Source: Sphagnum compactum (taxonomy: Eukaryota > Bryophyta > Sphagnopsida > Sphagnales). From it: a DNA stretch of 64,000 nt. Below the pieces are notes generated by a model that worked only from the letters and a program-made list of their open reading frames with translations, was not told where the DNA came from and made no database searches. How positions within the stretch are numbered: the first letter of the stretch is position 1; every line of letters starts with the position of its first letter. This document shows positions 24,501 to 35,725 of this stretch, one piece after another. The stretch lies in NCBI GenBank assembly GCA_965153455.1, contig OZ234495.1:18968875-19032874 (forward strand). Reading direction: 5' to 3'. Made by a program: the position numbers and the translations under genes.

Positions 24501-26574
24501 CATTTTAAGCAAAAGAATTATGCATCTTTTCGGCCATGTTTGTTGGATGTGCAAGCAGTAAAAACATTAAACATATCGAAACTCATTTTGTAATCTTGTT
24601 TGTTGTGTTGGATGGCAAATGTGAAATTTGGAATAGATTAATTTTGTATGAATGGGAAAATATATATTTGCTAAAATCCTCAAAGTGGGGGGGTCTTTCA
24701 AATGTAAACCCTTATTTCTTTTTTGTCATTTCATCGTCACTAGTAGTGCATAGCAACGTAGTGCCCAAGTTGAATATCATTACAATAACTTATTTATTTA
24801 TTTATTATGTCTACTAAAAATATTGAATATTATAAAAATTAATAGCTATAACAAAAGAAATAATGATAATTATATAATAACTAGCTCAAACTAGCTACTA
24901 GTTATAATAATAATATCATTATTATTGATATTACTATTATCATTTTATAAATATTATAAAAATAGTATTATTGTACTATTACCTATGAATGTTTATTATT
25001 GATAATAATTTATGTAATTTGTAGGTAAATTAGACTAATATAACATGGGTAGTAGGAAGTAATTACAAATAAGTTGCGACGAGGTTGGTGACACTTGCAA
25101 CTAAAATGTTTAACCGAAATCCTTTGGGTTCCATTGTTTTCATGTATATTGTATAAATAGGTGCATTAGAAGCTTTCAAAGTATAAGTGCCATTCAAAGG
25201 ATGAGCTAATAAAATACGTTCAACCTTAAAGGCTAAAAACCAAATTAAAATAGGATTATTTTAAACCTACTTGACTAGCCTAAGCCTACCTACTTACCTC
25301 CTTAGGACTAAACTCTCCTTACCTATTCACATTGACATTTTATTGACCTTAAATTAAATGATCCAAAATTAATTAGTTAATTAAAATATTAAATATTACA
25401 TAAGGTTGTAACATGATGTGTGTCACCAAATTAATGGCTTTAAAAAGATAAATGGACACAACCTATATGCCATGTGGCACCAAATAATTGGCCTTAAACA
25501 TAAATGGACGCAATTAGTATGTCATGTGACAAAATTTTATTTTGCCAACATGTCATATACTAAAATCATACAAAATGGATGATGTGATTTTTTCCAAGAT
25601 TTAAATATAAATAATTTTGAGATATTAAAAAATGTTGCCACATGGCAACACATCATTTGTTGTCAGGGTGACCAAATTAGTCACATGGTAAATTATAAAT
25701 CACAATACATATACAATAAGTCAAAGGATGAATTTTTTTTTCTTTGACTTTTTTTATTAGATCCACAATCCATGTCTCTTGTGACTATTGTTTATGCAAC
25801 TTGTCCAATGTGACTAAAAGGATTTTAGTTGTAAATGTCACTTGTGATTAAACATTAATTGCAAAAACTAGTTGAAAAATAACCTTTTCTATTAGTCACT
25901 ATTATGAGAGTATTCAATTTCTAATGTTAAGACTAGTGGTAAAGGTTTAAGTTCTTGTGACCCAAACCCCAAGTTCACACCTTTTTGTTAAATTAACACA
26001 ATAACTAACTATGGAACTAATCTTTTGCTAGATTGGACTTAAAACAAAAATTATGAAAAATGTTCCTAAAGAGAAGGGCATTTAAAAAAAAGTAAACAAG
26101 TTGATTTTTTCTAAAAAGTTGACAACTAGGCTGAACTTCAAAGTTCAATATTAGTTTTTATTATTGTTGAATTTTATGATATCTAGCATAGGAGAATGTG
26201 TAATGTGCACATGGAATTGTACCTAGTTTTTGAACTAAGCTTCAAGGTGCATTTTTTTCTTGAATTTGAAAAAATGTGTAAAAACCAAAACCATGGGGTT
26301 TATAAATGGGAAGAACCTTGCACCTAAAGAATTTCCAATTTTTGAAACATCAAAATTGGCCAAAAATTTTCTTTAAAAGGAAAAACTATACAACATTGGT
26401 CAATTTTAACCTTACTACTACACCTTTTATTAAGGAGTGGAAGGGACCTTATAGCTTATGATGGTGTGGCCAACAACACCCAATCACCCAATTAAAATTT
26501 GAGTTTTAAATTTCATAATTTGAATTTAGTATTGTCTTTAATATGTAGAGATATAATAACTTCAAAGTTTCACT
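24501..26574. other. AT-rich gene-free spacer
   Basis: No gene is recognised. A very AT-rich stretch (24820-25060) is built of ATT/TAT runs. A tRNA-like module lies at about 25931-25985 (separate entry). The remainder looks like decayed repeats. Confidence 0.6.
25931..25985 (+). repeat. tRNA-like (SINE-type) module, degenerate
   Basis: GACTAGTGGTAAAGG (25931-25945) resembles an RNA polymerase III A box. AAGTTCACACC about 25 bases later resembles a weak B box. Spacing and order match tRNA-derived heads, but matches to consensus are partial and no cloverleaf closes. Confidence 0.3.
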
Positions 26575-27355
26575 TTAATTTAGTTTCTAAGTTTAGTTTT
26601 TAATTTAAACCTAACATTAGCTAAATTAAATTAAATTTTAATCTAACCTTTAGGTTTTCCTTAGTGTAGGTTTTAGGTTTATCTTATAGGTTTAATTTGT
26701 AGGTTTAATATATAAGTTTACCTTAGGTTTAATCTTCAAATTTAGCTTTTAGATTTAACCTAGTTTAAGCTATTAAATTTAGTTTTTAAGTTTAGCTCAG
26801 GTTTAACTTGAATTTAACTTATAGGTTTAGCCTAATTTAAACTGTTGAATTTAGTTTTAAAATTTAACCTTGGTTTAACCTAGGCTTAATTTTTTAATTT
26901 AATCTAGGTTTAACCTTTAATTTTAGCCTAAATTTAGCCTCTAGGTATAACCTAGATTTAGCCTACATTTAATTTTAAAACTTAGTTTATGTTTAACCTT
27001 TAAGTTTGATGTTTAGGTTTAATTTAGGTTTAACTTTTAAATTTAACCTCAAAATTTAAATTAGGTTTAGTATCTAACTTAGGTTTAGCCTTTAAATTTA
27101 ACCTTGGTTTAACCTTTAAGTTTAGACTTTAGATTAGCCTTTAAGTTTAGATTTTGGGTTTAATTTAAAATTTAACATAAGTAGCTTTAGTTTAAATTTT
27201 AGGTTTTCCTTGGTTTAACTTTTAGGTCTAACTTGGGTTTAATTTAGGTTTAACTTAAGTTTAAGTTTTAAATTAAAATTTTAGGTTTAACCTAAGTTTA
27301 AACTTTAGATTTAACCTAGCTTGAAATTTTAAGTTTAAATTTTTAGATTTAAGCT
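26575..27355. repeat. Degenerate TTTAGGTTTAACC-like array
   Basis: About 780 bp is made almost entirely of words such as TTTAGGTTTAA, AACCTTTAA and AAGTTTAG in varying order. It is strongly biased to GGTTTA/TTAACC and has no coding frame. It behaves like an old tandem array of a short T/A/G-rich unit resembling a diverged plant telomere repeat. A second, weaker block with CCTAAGT/TTAACCTA words lies at 27620-28020. Confidence 0.75.
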
Positions 27356-28020
27356 AAGAGTCCAAGTTCTTTAAAGTGTACCAAAATCATGACACATTGT
27401 CACCTTTTTTTGTATGTTTTTACCTAGTTTTTTTTTTTACCATGTAAAAACACATTTATGATTATTATGGAATCTAGAATTTTAGTGGTTTAAAATATGG
27501 TATTCATTAAAAAAATTACATTTTTTGACTTGTTAGTTTTGATGAGGATCAAAATACAAGGAATAAAAGGAATATAATAAACATTTGGTCCTTTTTGTTC
27601 TGGGTGGTACACCTTAAAAGATTGTCACCCCTAGGTTTACCATAATTTAACCTAAGTAGCCTTAGGTTATCCTAAGTTAACCTACAATAGCTTAAGAAGG
27701 CCAAGCTTAACATATGGTAGATTTGGTGGGTGACCTAAGTTAGTCTATATTAACTTAGGTCAACTTAAAGTTACTTAAGGTAGCCTAGGTTCAAATATGT
27801 TAATGTTTATAACTTTGTGATGATTAATTATATTATAAATAAAAAAATTTGATGTAATGGTTAAGGTCTTGAACCTTCAAAATGAAGGTGAAGAGTTAAG
27901 TCCTCACCTTTGTAACTTAAACTTTTACTTAAGTTCCTTGCTTTAAGTAGGTTACCTAATTTATTTTAAGTTTATTTGTTTAAGGTGGCCTAGGTTAAGT
28001 TTTTAGGTTAACCTTCTTAA
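27356..28020. repeat. Second CCTAAGTTAACC-rich block with a tRNA-like insert
   Basis: After about 260 bp of plain AT-rich sequence, 27620-27800 and 27925-28020 again consist of TTAACCTAAG/GTTAACTTAGG words, many of them self-complementary. The tRNA-like module at 27851-27915 sits between them. Confidence 0.5.
27851..27915 (+). repeat. tRNA-like (SINE-type) module
   Basis: GTAATGGTTAAGG near the start resembles an A box. AGTTAAGTCCTCACC about 35 bases later resembles a mutated B box (consensus GGTTCRANTCC). The pair, plus a CTTGAACCTTCAAAATGAAGG hairpin where an anticodon arm would be, suggests a tRNA-derived origin. It is not a functional tRNA. Confidence 0.4.
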
Positions 28021-31000
28021 GCAATGGTTGCCACATGGCATCACACAGTTGGACCAAAAAGTTCATTTATTAGCTTTAGGTTACCACATGGCAACCTATA
28101 AATGGTTGATAGTTTTTCTAATTTGAAAATTATATTTTATATTTTTAAAAATTATATATCAGCAATTGGATGCATCTTCCATAATTATTATTCAATTTAA
28201 TATTACAAAATTTAATGACCATGATCAGATGGTCTTCCAAGATTGTGATCACCCATCCATGATTGTAGTTGTGAAAATGGTATGAAATGGCCTAAATGAT
28301 TCATCATGGCATAAATAATTAAATGCATAGTTGAAATGAAATGACATAAGTGACGAATATGAATTGAATTATAATACATGGATCATTAACTTGTATTCAA
28401 TATTTAAATAATACAAACAATCGCCGTAGCTGAATTGTGTACACTAGACTGTTCCACAACACTTAGTACAATGTGTCTATTATTGTGTATAACCATTATG
28501 TGTTGAAATTTTCAGAATTAAAAAACCAAGTGCTGAAGTTAAGATTTAAAATTTAATTAATTATTCGACTATCTATTGCCAAAATGGTAAAAGTACTACA
28601 ATAATCAATGGTGAAAACTAATTATAAAAACCTATTATTATATGAATTGTGCATAGGATGATGTACTTTAAGAATGAATTGTTTTGGGAACCACTTGTTT
28701 GCATTATGCACACCTTTGCACAATGAGTGTTCTTGTATGGCATTAATATGATCTTCTTTAATTTCCATGATATTTGTAACTTATTTTTAACAAATAAATT
28801 TACACCTTATTGACAAGTTGAATGCCTCCATCCGACCAACTATGTTTGAAGAGAAATGTAAGAATGCAAAAGACAATCCAATGGATATAGAGAATTCGAA
28901 CAAATGTTTTATTTCTCACCTAAGGTTTATAGTCTTTACATACAAAAAATTCTATAGTTTTTGTATGGCTAGTTTGGATTATATTATTGCCTGTCCATAT
29001 TTTAAGCTTGTCGTTGTGTAGTCAATGTTTCATACAGATGTTATTGGAAAACAAGTAGGTATTGACTATTACAATACGAGATAAAAATTATTTTGTGGAC
29101 TTATCCAAATTCTACGATTTCAAGCGGTCCATATATAACATATGTTTGTATGTAATTAAAAAAATAAAAATAAAAATTCAATGCATCTTTTTAAAAAACA
29201 TGGAAAGGCACAATAACATATGTTTTTCATGTCCATGTATCATGGTTAGGGGAAAAAAATGAGGTAGTTTTTAGTTATGCTTCATTTAGTTTAATGCAAT
29301 TATTTGGGCAATCCAATAAAAAATTAATAATTTGATGTATGATGATAATTGGAAATTGGAAATTAACATCAATCACTTACAATATAGAAAAATGCAACTT
29401 GGAAAATGCATACAAGTTTTTGTTGTCCTTATGAACTAGAATTGAAATATATTACAAGTGATCATATGCATGGATTTAATTTCTCACAACATGATTTCAA
29501 AATAAAATTTGATGCATTATTGGGACTAAATTGAAATGAAAATGGAATTTACCTAAATCACTATATTTAGCAACACTTAGATATGCTATAAAACACCCAA
29601 TCCTTAAAAGTTTGTTGTTCAATTTTGGAACACAATGTAAAAACATTTAAACAAATTATTATTTTTTCATTAAGTCTTATATATGCAATTGTTGTTGCAA
29701 TTTCAAATATCAAACTCACTTAGGTTTTAGAAATTGTGTAATGTGATTAGGACAATTTACCAATAATTTAATAATTTAACACATATTATAAAGTTTGATA
29801 CATCATTGTAAATGAAATTTAGAAAATAACATCAATCACTTACAATATTAAAAATGCAATTTGAAAAATGCATACAAGTCCTAAATCTTTGTCCTTATAT
29901 TAAAATTGAAATGTATAAAATGTATGGATTGGTTATTCTCTAGATTTATCCAAAGTTTATGGCAATTTTTAGACATATGGGGTAGGAAATATTGACTATT
30001 GAGTTTTTCTGCCATTGGAAATTTTTGCTTCTTTTTCAGATTTTCAAAATGAAAATTAAATTAAATTTAAAGATTTATTTAATTATTAGAATACATTCCA
30101 TGAATCTCGAACTTTTTCCCCAATCATGGGTTTCTAATGGTTTCAAGCGGTTGATATATATGTGTATATAATTCAAAAAATAACATGAAAAGGGCACGTG
30201 TTAAAAAATGCACCTTTTTATGTTCATGTTATATAGTACAATCAAAATTGAGATTGACACAAATAATGATGAATTATTGGAAACCATATGGGAACATTTG
30301 AGGGGGAGAAATAAAAGGCGAAAAGAGGAGGGGATATTATTAAGTTGAAAAACTTCCATCGATATTTCCTTTATCATTATTAAACACCCAATTTGCAACA
30401 TGTTTCATGGGAAGAAAAATTGGTAAAAAAATCAACCATATAAATTGTACATAATGCATACTAAATTGCACTATGGACTTGGAATGTAATTGGAGGTGAA
30501 TAATCCATGACAATAATAATTGTTTTAGACATTCTAAAGAATCAATGTAACATAAGTTGTATGTCTAATGGTTTTAGATTGTTAACAATTTTTAAATGCT
30601 TCAATTTGTCATTTTGGACAATGTGACACATGTTATTTTATGCAAAAGTTTCACAAACGTGTAAATTTATTTTAGGTGATATCTTTTCACTTTTATAGTT
30701 GTGGCCTAAAATTGTGCATAACCTTGGCAATTATTAATGAGATGTAGTTTTATAAAAATGTCATCAATAATTATAATTATATTTTATTAATCCACTTACA
30801 GTCTTGTTGGATTGAGTGTAACAAGATTGCTATATTATCATCTTCATACCAAATTAAAAGTATGTTACAAGTTTATTAATTTCATTTGTAGCACCAATTT
30901 TCAAATCATTTATTTCACCAATTTTAAATAAGAATCCTAATAGTTGCACTATGCCATGTTGCATGTGATTATATGTATTATTATTTACCTAAATCAATAT

Positions 31001-33949
31001 ATTTATTACTCATTCATAATTTAATAAAATTAAAGTTGCAATTGTGGTTTACAAACTTTTTATTCATGAAAAATATTGTTGTGTGTTCATTCATTTGTTA
31101 TTCTATTTTCTCTTCAACAATGATGTGATCATTTAAAATTAATTATTATTTTTTGTTTTGGTAGTGTTTTAGAACAAATATGTTAAGAAAACAAGGATTG
31201 TTTTGGATCTTTAACAAATTTTTTGAAATATTTAAATGCATGATATGTATATTAATATGCAACATACCATATTTTGAATACTTCACGTCCTTTATATTGA
31301 ATTGTATTTAGTTCGACAAATTATATTCCTATTTGATTTATCAAATTATAATCAAATTATCAAATTACAATTTGATAATTTGATTTAGAATAGAAATTGA
31401 TAATGTCATAAATTTAATTTTAAAAAAATCATAGGATTATAAAATATGTTGTAGCATATTATTATGTAAAGGTGCACATAAAAACATTTTTATAAAAATA
31501 TCGTTTTCAAATAATTTCAAGTCCTTTGAAAATAATTTAAACAATGAAAAACACTAGGATGTACATTTTATTTTTATTTTTTGGAATGCTTTGTATTCAT
31601 TAAATTCATTTCAAATTTATCTATTTATCTAAATAGTTCCATAATGAATTAAAAATATTGATGTTGAAATTCATTCAAAAATTTCAACGTCAAATTAAAT
31701 AACGAGTTACCAACAATGAAATTAAGCAATGGTTGCATCTTGGGGTGACTCTTTATACCCTATTTGGACCCATTAGGTTTGATCTTTTAATTAAGATTTA
31801 AAACCAAGGCACCCAAGTAGTTTTTATTTTCAAATTGTAAATTTCAAAAAAGTGGCAAATCTTTTTTGAAAAACACATTTTGCATTTAAAGACAAATTTT
31901 CAAACTTTATTGGAAATTTCCTCGAAATAGCATAAATTTGTGACCAAAAAAAGAAGACATCATTGATTTTCATGACAAATTTTTTTCACATTAATGCTTC
32001 ATTACACATCTATCTACTAAAGAAGGTAGTTTGTTTTGTTTTGTATTGTGACACTAAGATCTCCCAAACCGTGCCAATCCGGGTTCATACAATGCTCTTA
32101 GTATCTTTGGAAAGCTCTCGAGGAGTAAGCGTGCATTGACTTGGTTTGAGATTCCTTGGAGCTACAATGTGGAAGCTATTGATTATTGAACCATTTTCTC
32201 AATGAACACTATATAAAATCGGAACTAAAAATTGTATTGGAAATTGGAAGCTTTCTTGGTGTTGTTGGAAAGCCTTGGGGGAGATAGATTTAATAGAATT
32301 TATTTCACAATTTTTTGAGCCACGGTGTGCAAGATATTGATTTTTGAGTGGATTTTTTTTGCTTGAAATTCAAATAAATTGCAAAAATTGGGTTTGTTTT
32401 GGAAGGAAAAATCAATTAAGCCTTCAATGTGTCCAGACTTGGGCCAACAACATAGACTATGTTAATGTTCGTAATTTGATAGTCCATTAGTTTGCAATGC
32501 CTTGAAATTCAATTGGGATGCAAATATGTGAAAAAAACATAAGTGTGACATGTACGAAAAAAATGGGCATTGATCCAACAAGGTGCATGTTGATTGGCCA
32601 ATGTATGAGAAATAAACCCTAACCACGATTAGGCCCAACTCTTGTATTTGTGTTTTTGGTGTATGTAAAGACCTATGCAAAAAATAATGTTGTATTTGCG
32701 ATTAACCTTACAAAGATTTTTTTTGTTTTTGCATAAGAGGTGGTCATTTCAACAAATGAAATGTTCATTCCTACCTTTTTCCTCTTCTTTTTTATGTTGT
32801 TATACATGCTAGGTATTGTGGGATAATTTAACAAAAATAATTTTTTTACATAGGTCTTTATGCTATATGCTAGGTAATAACTTTGGAGCATGGCATTACT
32901 TTACATGTACAACCATTGGCAAACCATTATTAACATGAGCATGTTAGCTTACCTTCTTTCAATCCACTTTAGAGTCGATATCAAATCTAGAATCTTATCT
33001 TAACCATTTCTTTAGGCAAAGAAGGTTTTACCATTTCTATCAAAGAAGGTCTTGAATGGTTTGTTATGGAATGTGCCATGCATGGTCGATTATGTCGTAT
33101 TTAGCCTTTTCATCATGGGCAATGTTTTAAAAAGGTGTCTTGGCAACTTCTTAATTATTTAATGTTAAAAATGTTTTTTTGACAATTAAAAAAGATGTGG
33201 GTGAATTTTTCTTCCATTCCACATGGCCCAATTTTATGTTTTTGTGTATTAAAATTTTATTGTCATAAATTTTATGATTGACCAAAACAATTTGGTCCAT
33301 CAACATTTTTGAATAGTAAAAATATGAAAACATCTTAATATTTTATGTGCATTTCAATGATCACGCCAACTTTAATGTCTTCAAATTGTACGACATTGAC
33401 CATAAAAAAATCGTTGGAAATTTGTTAGTGTAAAATGGAAGCAATTTATTTAGAGCAAATTTTGTCCACAAAATAAGGAAGGATCTTCCCTTTTTAGGGG
33501 GAATTTTATGTTTCAAGGTGAAATTTCTAGATTTGTTATTCTTTTCCTCATATTATATTTTAGTATCAAAGAATATTTTTTGAACAAAAAAAATAGAGCT
33601 TTAGTGGTGTAGGTATGTTGAGCTTTGTTGCTATAGGAAACAACCTCATTTGTCATTTCCCTCTTAAAATGCATGGATGAACACAATCAATCGAGTTTAA
33701 TTTGATTAATTAATAGTTTTGTTTAGAGAACTATGCAAAATATTGAAATTGGTTGAGACAAGTAGACACTTTTATTAGAATTTTTATGTTGAAAATTTGT
33801 TGAAATATTTTTTTTCAAAGAGAAAAATAAAAGGGAAATTTGTGTATGAAATTAGAGAATCTTTTGAATTTTTTAAAAATATTTTTGACATGGAATATTT
33901 CTAATTAATTAATTAATATTCAACAAATAAGACATGTGGTGAAGCTACC
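28021..33949. other. Long AT-rich gene-free tract
   Basis: About 6 kb with no credible gene. Open frames are short, AT-driven and without motifs. The only structured part is an imperfect duplication at 32105-32400 (separate entry). 'Cacttacaatat' phrases at about 29374 and 29835 show that two nearby stretches (29340-29420 and 29810-29880) are related copies. The tract is probably layered, decayed transposons. Confidence 0.6.
32105..32400 (+). repeat. Imperfect direct duplication of about 150 bp in a GC-richer patch
   Basis: Unit 1 (from TTTGGAAAGCTCTCGAGGAG) and unit 2 (from GTTGGAAAGCCTTGGGGGAG, about 32268) share an ordered series of words. These are GAGCTACAATGTGGAAGCTATTGATT in the first against GAGCCACGGTGTGCAAGATATTGATT in the second, then a TTT-rich segment and a GGAAG end. 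It is less AT-rich than its surroundings. It has no coding frame and may be an LTR or leader remnant of a retroelement. Confidence 0.5.
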
Positions 33950-34100
33950 CCTTTTAGCTCTGATACTTAGTTTTCATTTGGTCCCACATCGTGAGGAATA
34001 TTCACTAGGTGCTACTTTTTAAATATGAACCTTCTTGTAATAAATAGGGTTTGCTAGGGTTTATGAGAATTTTAAAGGATCAATGGAAATGATGCTATTA
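33950..34100. mobile_element. Possible LTR-retrotransposon remnant
   Basis: GGTCCCACATCGTGAGGAA (33980-33998) matches a motif seen repeatedly near the ends of plant LTRs. A TAAATAGGG stretch about 60 bases later could be a decayed LTR transcription start region. No paired LTR, primer-binding site or coding remnant was found, so this is tentative. Confidence 0.25.
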
Positions 34101-34585
34101 AAGGATTTTATTTTTCAATATGCCAATGGGGTTGTTGGATTTGGTGATTTAAATTTATTTATTTAGTTATCTTGAGTGAACTAACACTCAACCCCAACTT
34201 CCTTCCTTCCTTCTTCACACTCTCTTCCAAAAAACCAACTTCACTTTCCTTAAAGAGATTCCATGTTAATGAAAAGCAATAAAAATAAAAATAAAATTCT
34301 TCTAACTTTTTAGGGTTCTTAACTTTTAGGATTCTTTCTTTGGTTCTTTAATGAAACCTTGGCTTTCACTCTACTTGTCATTTTAGGTGCCACTTGTGTG
34401 GTGTGGATAATTTGTGAAATTATAGATATCCTAGACCTATTTATAACCCTTTTTCTTCTCATGTTTCCAAAGCATTTTTTGCATGGCAAACTTTTTTCAT
34501 GGTTTACCTTTGGGGGCAAAATACTTGTTTTTTTTTGTTATGTTCTTGCTTGTGTATATATGCTTTTAGCTTCCAATGCCTTTTA
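34101..34585. other. AT-rich spacer
   Basis: A CTTCCTTCCTTC microsatellite lies near 34199-34212. One 75-codon frame at 34359-34586 is hydrophobic simply because the sequence is T-rich. I see no gene. Confidence 0.5.
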
Positions 34586-34975
34586 GTTTAAAAATTCATT
34601 CATCCAAAATTTTAGGCAAGGTGACAACAAGAAGGTTAGCCCTTGTTTTTACTCCTTTTGCTTTAATTTTAGCACCACTTTTTTGAATCCAAAAAGGTAA
34701 AGTTTAAGAAACAAATGAAATCATTTGGATTTCTTTTCTTTCTTCATCATCTTGGGATTTTGTCCTTAGAATTATCCCACATCTTAAATTCATCCAAAAT
34801 TTTAGGCAAGACGACAACAAGAGGGTGAGTGAGCCCTTGTTCTTGCTCTTTTTGCTTTAATGTTCGCAAATATTTTTTGAATCGAAAGAGTGAATTTAAA
34901 AAAATCAAATTATTTTATTTTAATTTATTTCCCCCTTTAAGTTGGGATTAAATTGTCCTTGAATTATCCCCCAAT
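34586..34975. repeat. Direct duplication of about 195 bp
   Basis: The phrase AATTCATCCAAAATTTTAGG occurs at about 34595 and about 34789. In both copies it is followed in the same order by GACAACAAGA, CCCTTGTT, TTTTGCTTTAAT, TTTTTTGAATC and, near the end, GGGATT and GAATTATCCC. These are two diverged tandem copies with no coding content. Confidence 0.8.
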
Positions 34976-35297
34976 TAAGCATAAGGTTTCAATATTTTGG
35001 CCATTATTTTGGAGTTCACTTTGCATGCCATAAATAGTTTTGATTATTGATGTGAACAACAATGAAGTTTTTGGCATAATCCAAACTAAGTCAACATGCA
35101 TTACCATATCAACATGTTGGGTTCAAATCCATTTACGAGGTCACAATAATTCATGTTGAATAGTTTCTTTTGTTGATGCCCAACCAAGAATTGAACACAT
35201 TATTATGTAAGAGATCATGAATTCATTTCCAATTAAGGCGATTGATGTTATAATAATGGCCACAAAGTATATATATTATTGATGTTCTTTGTTCTTT
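34976..35297. other. AT-rich spacer
   Basis: Nothing recognisable. It is plain AT-rich sequence between the 195-bp duplication and the inverted-repeat element. Confidence 0.5.
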
Positions 35298-35725
35298 CAT
35301 TATTAGACTTATCTGTAAAGTCACCCTGTCTTCATCCTCTCTTTCACACCCTATATCCCCTGTGATTTCAAGCCAATCCCCTCTTACAGTGGTATCTGCA
35401 AAGTAAGGAAATTTTTATTAAATCGCAGTATGAAATGCTTGAAATTCAGCATTAAATGCACAACGTTCGAGAGTCATTATAGTACAGGTAGGAAGGAGCA
35501 AGTCAAAATATATGTAGCAGCAGTGGAGGCGCACAGGCAAAAAGGAACGACACGATGAAGCTCAGTTTACCACCAAAATTGGTGGAAAAGCTAGTTTGGG
35601 TCCCAATTATTTTGTTGTGTAGTAGTATTTTCGTTCTCAGTTACGTGTTTGATGATGGCCTATTTTGTCAAAACTGGCTGTTTTCGCCCCCTAATCGCGT
35701 GACTTTACAGATAACTCTAATATTG
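35298..35725 (+). mobile_element. Inverted-repeat (MITE-like) element carrying an open frame
   Basis: TTATCTGTAAAGTCAC at 35309-35324 is repeated exactly in inverse orientation at 35699-35714. The match continues outward for 11 more bases with two mismatches, giving about 27-bp terminal repeats and a unit of about 428 bp. The interior is markedly GC-richer than the surrounding DNA. It includes a 59-codon frame from ATG 35555 (MKLSLPPKLVEKLVWVPIIL...) with one hydrophobic helix, reading out through the right repeat to a stop at 35732-35734. A target-site duplication is not clear: TA or TTT are possible. I read it as a non-autonomous DNA transposon, perhaps one that captured host sequence. Confidence 0.65.

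Noticed and set aside
34359-34586. 75-codon hydrophobic frame as a small membrane protein
   Set aside because: Hydrophobicity follows from T-rich DNA. No conserved start context, splice structure or motif.
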